NCBI GenBank assembly: GCA_028023455.1
Contig: JAQFVV010000207.1
Coordinates: 1,565,243 to 1,629,242 of the forward strand
DNA from: Epiperipatus broadwayi
Lineage: Eukaryota; Onychophora; Udeonychophora; Euonychophora; Peripatidae
Direction of reading: 5' to 3'
DNA length: 64,000 nucleotides
This document shows positions 1 to 10,638 of the stretch, piece by piece. Position 1 is the first letter of the stretch, and every line of letters starts with the position of its first letter. The position numbers and the translations under genes were made by a program. Below the pieces are notes generated by a model. The model saw only the letters and a program-made list of their open reading frames with translations, made no database searches and was not told the origin of the DNA.

Positions 1-583
1 ATCATGCAAATAACATGTTTTTTCTGAAATAAGTACATTTTTGTACTAACGTAAAGTTATAGCCAGATGTTTAATAAACCATTAGTACTTTTGAAAATAA
101 ATCATGCCCGTAATATTTTTTCTGAAATTAGTATAAATATATTTGTTGTATTGACATGGAGTTACAGTTTGAAATTTTGTCTTAAAAGTACTGCCAGTAA
201 GAAAAATTGCGCATATGTAAAGAGAAATACGAGAAATAAAAAGTAATAAATAAAACGTAATTAATAAATATAAATCATAATTTTTTTAAAAAAAAAAAAA
301 AGTCTTGTTTAAAATCTAATCGTTTAACTTGCCTAAATAATACTTAAAAGGTAGGAGAAATGAAACTTGGAAGGGAGGGGGCAGAAATTTAGCTGGTAGT
401 AAGGAATCATCAGTCAACTTTTTTTTTATCATTATATTTGTAATTACTGTTTTGTCTTTAAAAAAAAAAGTTTTGTCCTTTTGAAATTTCATATATAACA
501 AATTTGTGTAACGTAATTACTAACACTAAGTAAATTCTTTTTTTTTAAAATGTTTTTATTTTTTTTGAGGAAGTTTACTGATA
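1..583 (+). repeat. Family B LTR element, 3' end of internal region
   Basis: Non-coding AT-rich sequence matching the internal region of the complete family B element at 37774-38481. It starts with two units of a roughly 105 bp tandem repeat (near 3-107 and 108-185) containing a run like TTTAATAAACCA, then TTTTTTCTGAAAT. The same unit occurs three to four times at 37795-38100. The stretch ends in a purine patch (TGAGGAAG) about 12 nt before the LTR, where a polypurine tract would be expected. No reading frame of note. The rest of this element lies to the left of the window. Confidence 0.65.
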
Positions 584-2678
584 TGTAACGATATATAAAT
601 ATGTCATTACATTAAATTGAAATAAAAACTTTTAAGTTCGCATATAAAAATAAGTGTATTAAAAAGAAAAAAAACTAAACGCTAAAATTAAAATGTTTGT
701 TAAACGTATATATTCGCACAGATGCTAAACTTTAAAAATATTTTTTTCATAAACAAAAAAAAAAAAAAAGTATTTGAACGTATTTTTTTTAATAAAAAAA
801 TACAAGATTGAAATATAAAAATATTTTAATAAAAAAATAACGTAAGTTAAAATAAAAACAGGTATTAATTAATTCCTGTAATCTATAAATGGAAATGATT
901 GTTTATTGATTATCTAAAAGCTGTTTAATTAAAAAGTCAGATGAAAAGTTAGATAAGAGAAGAAAGAGATTTTAGCTTGACCAATGGAAGCAAATAAAGG
1001 CCCGGACCATAACGAAAAAACAGAACAGTGACGTTTTTGTTCATGGAATCCATAGGAGGACTATAAAAAGAAAAAATATTGAGTTCCAGTCAGTTTTTCC
1101 AACTTGATTTTGGTGAGTCGAGCGACAAGACGCACTTGTCATCCTCACTCACTTATTTTAAAAATGCAAAGACTGTGATATCAGAACAGAACCAGCTAAT
1201 GCTACCTCCAAAATATCAGACCGGTCTTCCAGGAAAGTCTCTGTGGGAATTGCCAACGGGAACAGGGACTCTTCTACCGTAAGCAATAGAACTGAACAAT
1301 TGTTAAAATCATAATATTAATTAAGAACTTTAAAGATTGATAAGTTAATTTAAATTTTATAAAAAGAACTTTTCTCTGACTTATGTGTCAACTCAATTGA
1401 TAATGTGTAATTTTAAATATGTTTGCGTTTGATAAAAAAATCATTTCCATTTATTATTTATTTGTATTAATATTTATTGTTTAAATTTTAAATGAGGAAA
1501 TTTAAGGTTGGGTATAGACGTTGCATAGATTCATTAGCGGTTGATAATGTTGTGGTTTTCACATTCGATTAGAATATATGTCAACGATATCACTGCAAGC
1601 ATCTTACGATGAATGCTAATGGGATTTGTATATTCCCTATGCAAGTGATGTTTATCGATGACTTTGTATTTTGATCGGTTGAGTTTAATTTGGAATGTTT
1701 TTGACCGTGGAATCTGTGCAGCTGATCTGTACTCAACATTTTAAAACAAATTTTATACAATTCATTTGTGCGAACGTATTTAAATGTTAAATTTAAGTCG
1801 GGCGTGAATGGCTATATAGATTTGTAAAGTTATATTAGGGGAGGGTAATCTTAGGTTATTTGTGTCGTTGTTGGATTGGGTCAATGGATTGGATATATTT
1901 GTGTAATTAGTAGATGTAGTATGAGTTTCGCTATGTGCAGAATCGCTGTATACACCGCACCAACCCTTTGCCTATGGATGGGATTGTAAGTCGGCAAAAA
2001 GGATCGCGGTCCCTTCCTATGGAGTTTTTATTTTATTGTTCTTCTTGCTATACAGACGTCATATTCCTGTATTGGACAGGAGTCAATATTTTTTCTAACT
2101 ATATTGTTCAGATGTCCATTCCTGACAGTATAGTATATTTGTGCTGTTGTATTTTCATGCTACATTGAATACATAAATGTATCAGATGGATTGATGCCAG
2201 TTTGACTGCGAATTTTAGCCTAAGGTTAAATAGGGATAGAATGTTTTATTTTCAGATGCAAATCTATGTAGTCTATTCATATTTGACCATCTAAATAAAA
2301 TATTAAACTCATTGAAATTTATGTAAATGTACAATTAAAGAGTAATCTAAAAATCTAAAAAAATGTTAAACTTATTCCTCAAAATTTAAATGTTATTTTA
2401 TATGTGCGTAAATAAATATTTTTATGTGTTAATTTCTGGCAGTGGCTTTTATTCTTTTATATTTAAGATATAAAATTTATAGATTTTTATCTCTGCGTCT
2501 CCACTGAGCTAGTGACTTGGGCTAACGATCGGAATATTTAAATAAAGTGGAATCTTAACAGCGCGTATCTGCCTACTCTATAAATTTTTCTAGGTTTAAA
2601 TGCCTAGATGACGCCTTGTAGAGCAGATATCGTAGTTTGCGGTTAGATTCGATCTTCACTTTCATTTCGATCGTTATA
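584..2678 (+). repeat. LTR of family B element (copy 1, about 2.1 kb)
   Basis: Starts TGTAACG and ends CGATCGTTATA, a mutated inverse of the start, as LTR ends usually are. The first 28 bases form an imperfect palindrome (TGTAACG ... CATTACA), also seen at the start of the copies at 35586 and 38482. A promoter-like region lies at 981-1094. Downstream are three recognisable blocks: X (about 1505-1760), Y (about 1792-2300, ending in AATAAA-type poly(A) signals) and Z (about 2405-2678, starting near GGCAGTGGCTT). The copies at 35586-37773, 38482-40131 and 40132-41510 hold the same blocks in other orders. It is followed directly by a (TA)n tract into which family A inserted. Confidence 0.7.
981..1094 (+). 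promoter_or_regulatory. Family B LTR promoter: CCAAT, TGACGT, TATA, TCAGTT
   Basis: CCAAT at 981-985, a GGACC motif after it, a CRE/ATF-type TGACGT at 1029-1034, CTATAAAAAG at 1061-1070 and an initiator-like TCAGTT at 1090, 27 nt after the start of TATA. The other two family B LTRs keep the order GGACC, TGACGT, TATAAAA (36036 and 36068; 38919 and 38971). Recurrence in divergent copies argues that these are working transcription signals rather than chance. Confidence 0.6.
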
Positions 2679-2694
2679 ATATATATATATATAT

Positions 2695-5600
2695 AGTGAT
2701 CATCTGAATGGGCACAATGGTTTAAGATACCTTGTATCTTAAATAAATAGCTATATTGTATTATAAAAAAATGAAATAACCTTAGAATTTTAAAAATTTT
2801 TGAACAACATTGTTTAAAGCTTAAATATGGGTGGCTTATGCAGTTTATTGACCATTTGATAGGGATTCATTAGTATTATTGTGGTTAATGAGGTATATAA
2901 TGTAAGAGGGGTTGTTTATTAATGAAATTGATATATTTTGTTGGAAAAATACAAAGTTATCCTGTGTTAGTATAATATTTAGTTGAATGGTTTTAAAATC
3001 CTTTATTTATTAATGCTTATGCTTTTGTCAACAGTTAATAGCAGCTTCAATTATATTTAGTTAAGGCAGTTCAATATTTAGGTTGTAGTGCATGTGTATG
3101 CATGTTTGACTGCATTATGTTTCATTTCATTTTCATCCTTTAAATAACAGCCAACAATAGTACATTCACAATAAAAAACATTTAAACTACAGTAGTCATC
3201 TTAAATAATTAACAAATATATATTTCTTTCCAGTAATTAATAGATAGTTAGATCAATAAATTATTTTACAAATTGAATAAATTGTTTATCATTTTTATTT
3301 GATGGTTAATTAATATTTGTTTTTCTTTCAAGTTTGTAAAAGCTATTTATTTCATTATTTGTATTTTTTTTGTCATTTAATTCTGAAAATCAAACTATGT
3401 TTTTTTTTTTGTAAAGATTTTTTTTTTTGCATATGTAATTAGCAGAGTTAGCAAGATGCGTGGGAGTAAGCTAGTAACAAGACACAAATGAACTTTTGGC
3501 TAAAGAGGGAGCGCTTGTAACAAAGATCTCCAGTGTGTAAAAATTGAATTTGTAAGGAATTGGAGCCAAAAAAAAAAAAAAAAAAACAGTGGCTTATATT
3601 TTTCATAAAACTAAAGTTAATTGCTGAAGTCAGTTTTTAAGAAATATATCATGGAAGGAATTAATTTCACAATGCAGCCTTAAATTTTAAAGAGCTACTC
3701 AGTTAACTTATTCTCTCTCAATTTAAACATTTTAAACTAATCTCTTCGTCACTGTTGCTCTTGTAAAAATGTATATTAATATCATGCAGTCTATATTATT
3801 TTATTTTATTGCTGTTTTAAATAAGAATGATTTGCATAACTATTATTATTTTATCATTAAGCAACGTATTTTTCTTTTGATATATGGAAAATGTATGCAG
3901 AACTGTTATATAGAATACATTTTATTCTCACGATTTTTTGTGCTATGTTTTGCGAAGATTATACATAGACTTAAGGATGTGTCTATTTTGATAGAGCATA
4001 CCATGTTTAAATTCTTCGCAATTAGATAACAGTATTCATTTATTGGATATATCTGGAGCTGGTACACACTTATAAATTAAGGAAATAAAATATAAACTAT
4101 TTCTGTTTAAATTGAATTTGAAGGACAAAATTGCTGGTAAATTTTGGTTCTCTTCAATAAAAACGGAATATCAAACAAAGCATTATTAATCACGGAATTA
4201 CTAAAGACAATTTAAAGATTAGAATGCTATTCAAAATAATAAGGACAATTGTGTATTTAACCCAGAATGGCACAAGGAATATCGTATATTTCTCAGTATA
4301 ATAAAGGAGAAATTAACTGCTTGTGTATGATTTGGTGTCTAAAATGGATATGCTATGAACACTGAAAAGTAGTGGGTATATTGAAGTTACGCTTATATTT
4401 TTTTTATTAAGTTAAACTGCAGAAGTGCATTTAGTTTAAATTCGGTTTGGAATGTGTCCTATACTGTTTATTATAATCCCGGAGTGAAGCTTTGCAAATG
4501 AACTTTTTATTCAAGTTACAAAACTAATAACTTTTGTGTTTTTATTTGTTTTTTATTGCTTAACTCATATATAATGTATATGATGGATAGAGAAGCTTTA
4601 ATATTATTATGTTTATTTTATAATCTATGTTATTTTGATTTTCAAGACCGTCTCCGGAAAACGTACTACTTAAACGAGTAGAACGTCGGTAAAAATTGAT
4701 TGTGTTCAAATAGGTCTTATTATTTTCCTTACGAGGATGAAAGAAATAATTTAATAATATATTATTAGAGAGATTTACATTTTATTTTGCATATTTTATT
4801 ATCTTAAAGTGAGAATTATTATTATTATTATTATTTTTGAATCAACAAACGTATAATAAAAATAGTTTGTTAAATATAAAAGAAAGTTTGTTCATAATAA
4901 TTAGAAGCATTAAATCTTAAAAAGTAGCCTAAAGTTTATTAAATTAAAAAGTTATACCTTAATGCAATATTTAATCATTATATTACCTGCTTAGTGTGTA
5001 ATTTAGGGTTAATATTATATATACTTTTATTCGTGAGTGTGTGCTTGTTTTGCACAATTATAATATTTGTTTGATAAAGTATAATTTGTGAATATTTTAT
5101 GCATCAATTTCGTACATTGTCGTATTTTCTGAGTTGAACAGATTGATATATTATCGGTAGGCATTTGTCTGCCAGCATGTATTCATAAGGTTCAATGTTT
5201 TTAGAAGCTATGAGAATAGAAAGAAATCTGATTGTGTATAATATCTGTAGGGATAAAATATCTTGCTTATTTAATACATGTTAATAATTTTCCATGAATA
5301 GAGCCAAGTTTATTTTATATGCGTATGATTAATGATAATTTATTGAAGTGATGTTCTTAGGGTCCTGGTGTCGAGGAATTAAAAATCCCCACCAATAATG
5401 TATTTGGAAGTAGTGGAGTTATTGTTGAAATATAATTAAGTGATATAGGAAGTTGTGTGACGTTTTTCTTGGATTCTTGGTGTTGAGGAAATGTTCTCCA
5501 TCAAAGGTATATTTGAAATCAGATGAATTATTGTAGAAGTGTTCGGTAAGAGTTACCTGCTCCTCATGAAGATTCCCTTTATAACGTATGGTATATAAAG

Positions 5601-7226
5601 TCATAAAAATATAGCTTTGTCTTAATTAAAGTGTGGCTAGATAAATTGTTAGATTAATTCTGATGTAGTACTAGTGTCATATTTATTGATGAATTACAAC
5701 ATTGTTCCAGATAAAATAATTATATAATGTTTTCTTAATGAATGGAGAATTTAAAAAAAAATTGTTTTATATTATTGCTGCTTGATTGTATACACACACA
5801 CGTAATTTAAATAACAAACATCGCGTATATAAAGTATAGAATTATTGAAATATAAAAATGAGAAATAAATGCTTGGAAATATACTACATTCAGTTAATAA
5901 AAGTATAAAACATTAAGATTTAAACAGGAAATAAGTATTTTAAAATACAATATATCTATTTAAATAAAAATTAATCATCAAATCATCAGAATAAACATGA
6001 TTTTGCTAGGTGTGAAAGGTATAAGGAATTGGAATGATTATTTAGTCAATTAGAGAAAGTTGCTTTGCTGAAAGCCAAATATAAATGGTTTGATTTACTT
6101 TGTCAATCAACAATAATATCCTCCCAAAAGTATTTATATATTTTTTTTGTGCTAATGATATAGTATTTCATTTATTTATTGTCCTATGGATAAAACATAT
6201 AAGCAAGTATGTGTTCCAAGTCGGGATCTTTAAGTTTATTATTAGTTTGTTTAGATAGTAGGAATCCCAAACTGATGCTAAAGATTTATTTAATAATTTA
6301 AAGGTCTATAAAACAAAGACCTATTTTGTAAATATTATGTTAATCCAAATTTATTTTGTTTATTTGTAATAAATGATTTGTTTAGTTATTTAAATTTAAA
6401 AGAACTGTGTCATGAGTTATTTTGTATACATTCGTATTTTCATTTCCACAACTCCATATTTCATAAATCTATTATAAAACTGATATATTATTTTAGAGTT
6501 ATCATATTAAATTTTCTAGTGTCTGACAATATTGTTTTTCTTGACCCAAACATTATAAAGAGTATTTGCCACTTGATAAATGTATTAGAAAGGTTGCCAA
6601 GTCAGTATATTTGTTAGATGATGATATGAGATTAAAATACCCTATCTCTGTCATTATCTTATTATTGAAACACAGTAAAATATATTAGTCAATTTGTTTT
6701 ATTATATTTTCTCATATTTTAGAATTATAACTTATGGGCAATGGAGTTTATTAATTCAACTGTGTTTATTAAATTCCCTGAGATCTTATTATTTATTTCT
6801 TGATTGGCATTAAAGTAGATGTGTATATTATAATATGCCAAGTAATAGAATTGTTTAAGAATATAATTTTAGCAAGCTGATATATGTTGTACTTGGATGA
6901 AGGAAGAAATTAAGTTTAAAGTATATTTTAATAAACTGTATCAAATAAACATTATGATTCTTTATCTTACAATTAATTAACAAAGGACTTTACATTATAT
7001 TGAATGTTTTATAATATTTCTTCTTTTATTCATTTATTATCATGTATCTTAAGAACTGCCTATAGCCTCCCACTGAGCTGAGCTGAACATAAACTTAAAT
7101 ATATGAGTCTCAGTAATAGTTTTATATTATATCTTGTATTATATTGTTCTATTCATTGGTAGAACTGGCGCCTGGGCATTTTGCTCATGTAATGTATATG
7201 AGTGGTGTTGGGAGTGTAGGTTATAG
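2695..7226 (+). repeat. 5' LTR of family A element (4532 bp)
   Basis: Collinear with 10639-15925 over its whole length except for a 750 bp segment at the TTAA at 10683. Net lengths agree closely (4532 against 4537). It is non-coding: small frames near 3769, 5419 and 6378 recur in the other LTR simply because the LTR is duplicated. The AT-rich body contains several A and T homopolymer runs whose lengths differ between the two LTRs. The first base is A where the 3' LTR has T. Confidence 0.8.
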
Positions 7227-7228
7227 AG

Positions 7229-8110
7229 TACGTTTTCTGGTGCCCAAGGTGGGGATCGATTGATGATGATGATGATCTCAGTATACATTTTCTGTCCCCC
7301 AACATGGTGGCTTGATCAATGATGATGATAATCTCAGTTAATGTTTTCTGGCACAGTCAATTGTGGGGCCTGATAGATACATTGTGGCATCAGTAGATGC
7401 ATTGAGGCCTGGTGGACATATTTTGGGATTGATGGGCTCACGTTTAGTCATAGTGGTGATGATGATAGTTCATTTTCTGTATGCCCATAGCTTGGTACGG
7501 TCGAGTGATCGATGATGATGATGATCTCAGTATACGTTTTCTCTACGCTCATCGTGTGGTGGCTTGAGATATATTTGACATCTTAGTAGATATATTGCAA
7601 TACGGATTTTGTTGTATGAAAGTGGTAGCTCAATCAATTGTGCAATGATGATGATTGGACTGGGTTTTCTGTTGACCAATGTAGATGTGCGATGAGTAGT
7701 GGAGCTACACATAGTCTAGGTTGGATTGTGGTGCTTAGAGGTCTAGGCATTGAGTAGTTTAGTATATTTTTCAGATTATTTAACGTTTTCTGGTATGCCA
7801 ATTTTGGACATCAATTGACATTGTTTGGTTGATTGGGTAACTTGGCATGATTGATTGATGATGATAATCCTGGTGAGGTTTTCTGGTGCAACATAGTGGC
7901 CTGAACTGGTTTTTTGTTGACCAGTGTACTAAGCCCAATGATGATGATTATAGTAGATTTTTTTTTGGGTGCACTAATGTAGCTGCATGATTGATTAATG
8001 GTGGATAATTATAGTGCTAGTTGTTGATATTTGATGTGTCAGGTCACAATGATTAGATTTTTAGTTGGTTTCTGGACTCCCAACATTTGATGTATGGATA
8101 TATTGTGACA
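7229..8110 (+). repeat. Degenerate array of primer-binding-site-like units in the family A leader
   Basis: A phrase close to TTTTCTGGTGCCCAACGTGG followed by a GATGATGAT run and CTCAGT recurs, degenerating downstream. TTTTCT starts at 7233, 7288, 7344, 7473, 7537, 7665, 7786 and 7879, with weaker units near 7910 and 8068 (TCTGGACTCCCAAC). Spacings are 55, 56, 129, 64, 128, 121 and 93, suggesting a unit of about 60 bp with some merged double units. Only the first unit is a good tRNA match. No coding potential; the frames here are short and broken. The section occupies most of the leader between the 5' LTR and the gag-like frame. Confidence 0.6.
7238..7255 (+). promoter_or_regulatory. Primer-binding site resembling the tRNA-Lys complement
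   Basis: The 18 bases from TGGTGCCC match the known PBS complementary to tRNA-Lys1,2 (TGGCGCCCAACGTGGGGC) at 15 of 18 positions. It lies 11 nt after the inferred LTR end at 7226. In the sequence it is the first and best of a series of related motifs. Use as a minus-strand primer site is inferred from its position. Confidence 0.55.
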
Positions 8111-8609
8111 TAGATAAGACAAGTTGTGGCTTTGTGGGCTTGATAATTATAGTGATGTATGTCTGATAGGATTGTATTGTGTACAGCCAACATACCAAAT
8201 TTGATAAATGAAAGTTGTATAGTATTGTAAATATCAATTATAATCTTGAATGGTGCAAAGAACTTAACTTATTTATCATGCTTATAAAATTTGTGTTGCC
8301 TTCAGTATTATATAGAAGTCAATTTAGAAGTCAATTTAATGTACAGTATGAGTGTGGGTGAATATAGAGATTTTATCCAGCTAACTCCTTGGTGTTTGGA
8401 TCAATATTGTCAGAGTATACAGTGTCATAATTTTGCTATCAAATGTGGAAACCGAATGTTACATGAAATAACACAAATAAACATACTAGAGTAATTTTAT
8501 GTACTTATAAGTGATGATGGGAAGTTTGGATTGTTTGATTGGGGAGGGGGAGTGAAGCTGATGTACCTTTTTTGTCTGCAAATACAAATAAGTAAAAATA
8601 TAAAGTGCA

Positions 8610-9698
8610 ATGGAAGAGTTTAATATTGATGAAGATTTGGGCGGGTCCCAAGAAATATTATCACCAGAGGTGATTGTATTGTCTCCTGATATAGATTCGG
8701 GAAATGAAACTATGAACATCCTGAATAGAGAAGATAGTAGGGCAGAAAATGTCTCATTGGGTGGAACATTTGATTACTCCAAATTAATTGATGAAATAAA
8801 TAAATGTTTTAGTAAGCAAGTGTTAGAGATAAAAATTAGTTCAGATAGACAGATGTTAGAGATGAAAGAGATGATGAATAATTCAGATAAATGATTTAGA
8901 GAGATGATGTTAGAAATAAAAGGAATGTTCAGGAAAAATGTCCAGCAAATAGAACCTGAAGTATCGGAAACAAAATTAGAGATAGAATCGGAAATGCTAA
9001 AAATAATGCCAGAAAAATTATCAAATGATGTTCAACCAGAATCTGAATTAAATCAATCAAAAAAGAAAGATAAGACATTTGTTGATTCTGTTAGTGAGAA
9101 CCCTCAGTTAGTTATTCAATCAGTTAGTCAATGTAATATATCGGTTGGTAAAGAAGTGGAAGATCAAAAAGAAATTGCTGAAGTAGTTGATCCAGATATG
9201 GAAATGGGTAGTATCAAAGTAGATGAAATGGAACAGGATAGACAGTCTGAGAATAAAGAAGTAGAGAATAAAGGACAGAATTGTGTAGCAGCAGAATCAG
9301 ATTTCCAAGCTACATTGAAACAGATAAGGGCAATGAAGGCAGATTGTCAAAGACACATAAAAGAAATAAAGGAAGCAGTATTAGAAGTCCGGGAGTGTAA
9401 TCGAGAACTAGGATTGCATAAAAAAGAAATAGCAGAGAAAATTAAGGAAGCACAAGAGGTATCCCAAAGACATTTAGTTATGGGTTTGAAGCCTCAAAAT
9501 TTTGTAAGAGAAAGGAAATTAGATGTTCATAGTCAAGTAGAAACAAAGTTAGAAGTATCAGAAGTGAAGTTGGAAGTGCAAGATAGTAAGAGTCAAAGTA
9601 TAGAAGTGAAAGAAGTTAATGAAAATATTAGTAGCCAGATACCCAAACTAGAAATTATAGTATTAGATATTAAGGTCAACTACATAAGAGTAGATTAA
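8610..9698 (+). pseudogene. Gag-like Lys/Glu-rich coiled-coil protein with one in-frame TGA
   Basis: One frame of 363 codons from ATG 8610 to the stop at 9698, broken only by TGA at 8892-8894. Residues 1-94 lie before it; the remaining 264 restart at an ATG at 8904. The protein is highly charged, with heptad-like Leu/Ile/Met spacing through MLEMKEMM and again in a segment containing RHIKEIKEAVLEVREC, so long coiled coils are likely. No CCHC zinc knuckle, protease or reverse transcriptase motif is visible. Its place just after the leader of an LTR element suggests a structural Gag-type role; I recognise no closer homologue. The TGA could be a decay mutation or a suppressible stop of the kind some retroelements carry; the intact 264-codon continuation fits either. 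Confidence 0.5.
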
Positions 9699-9739
9699 AT
9701 GATAATAACCTAGTATTGCCAGTTAAGGATAAAGGTTGA

Positions 9740-10381
9740 CTGATTGCTAAATTGGTTCATAAAAATTACAGTTTATATGGTCATGAATTAAAAGCATATC
9801 AAAAGATTGGAGAGGTAGTTAATGAAGAACTAAAATTGGATAAGGAGGAAGTTACAAAGGTGTTTAATGATTTTAAGGAAAACTGTGATAAGGATGATGA
9901 TATCATTAGATTAATGAAGTTAAGAGTGTTTTCTTTAGGCAGGAAATATCCAGAAATTTTGAGAAGTAAGTTAGCAAGGGTTACTGATATTACCAGTAAG
10001 AAATTTAAAGATAAAAATAAAGATATAGTTTCTGAGTGTGCTCTTAGTAATGTAGATCATAATATGAAGAGGAATGTTTGTAGGAAGGTGTTATATGCAG
10101 GTAGTAAATGTGTAGTACCTAGTATAGAACAAATAAGGAAATATTGTAATCATGTTGAAGAGACTGATAAGCTAAAATGTAAATGCAAGTTTAAGAAGAT
10201 ACATATATTTTGTATAGACTGTCTTAAAAAGAAAGAAAGTAGTGATCTAGAAAAAAGCTTGAGAAAGGCCAAATTTAAATTCAAAGGAGCAAAAGAGAAG
10301 TTAGTTTATGAAAATACTCTTAAGAAGGTTAAAAATAAAGAAGAGAATAGCCAGAGGTTAAAGTTAAATCCCAGACAATAA
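9740..10381 (+). pseudogene. Second internal frame of family A, Cys/His-rich, no start codon
   Basis: Open from after the TGA at 9737-9739 to the stop at 10379-10381, about 210 codons, with no ATG near its start (the first usable codons are CTG and TTG). The N-terminus reads LVHKNYSLYGHELKAYQKIG and later ENCDKD. His-x7-His-x33-Cys-x2-Asp resembles the HHCC zinc-binding domain that precedes retroelement integrases, with the last Cys replaced. No DDE integrase core follows. A second cluster in the last third has Cys-x-His-x8-Cys-x-Cys-x5-His-x2-Cys-x2-Cys spacing (CNHVEE ... CKCKFKKIHIFCIDC), unlike a retroviral zinc knuckle. It may be a pol remnant expressed by frameshift from the gag-like frame, or an accessory protein. 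Confidence 0.4.
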
Positions 10382-10625
10382 GGGTTAATTCTCATATAGA
10401 AAGATTTGTTAAAAGAAAAAAAATCAAAAATGTAAACACGAGATTTAGAAGATACATATAATCCTCGTAGCTTAATACCATATCCAGTTAGAGTACCAGA
10501 TAGTTAATAAATGTGAGAATAAAAAAAAAATTCTGTATGCAGTGTTTTCTAAAGTGTAAATTAGTTTTATTTGTGTTGTTTAATATAACCTAATGGTGTT
10601 ACTTGATTCATTTTTTTTCTTTTAT

Positions 10626-10638
10626 AAGGATGGGGGAA
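10626..10638 (+). promoter_or_regulatory. Polypurine tract of family A
   Basis: AAGGATGGGGGAA lies immediately before the TGTGACC start of the 3' LTR, in an otherwise T-rich stretch. Its position is that of a plus-strand primer and it fixes the left edge of the 3' LTR at 10639. Confidence 0.7.

Noticed and set aside
3769-4029. 86-codon frame recurring near 12474
   Set aside because: It lies in the LTR, so duplication explains its recurrence; a homopolymer length change breaks it in the other LTR, and no domain is visible.
5419-5604. Minus-strand 61-codon frame also present at 14120-14305
   Set aside because: Same reason: an LTR duplicate, short, and without a domain.
7260-7280. GATGATGAT runs considered as a CRISPR-like array with spacers
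   Set aside because: Units are degenerate, unevenly spaced and sit in a eukaryotic retroelement leader.
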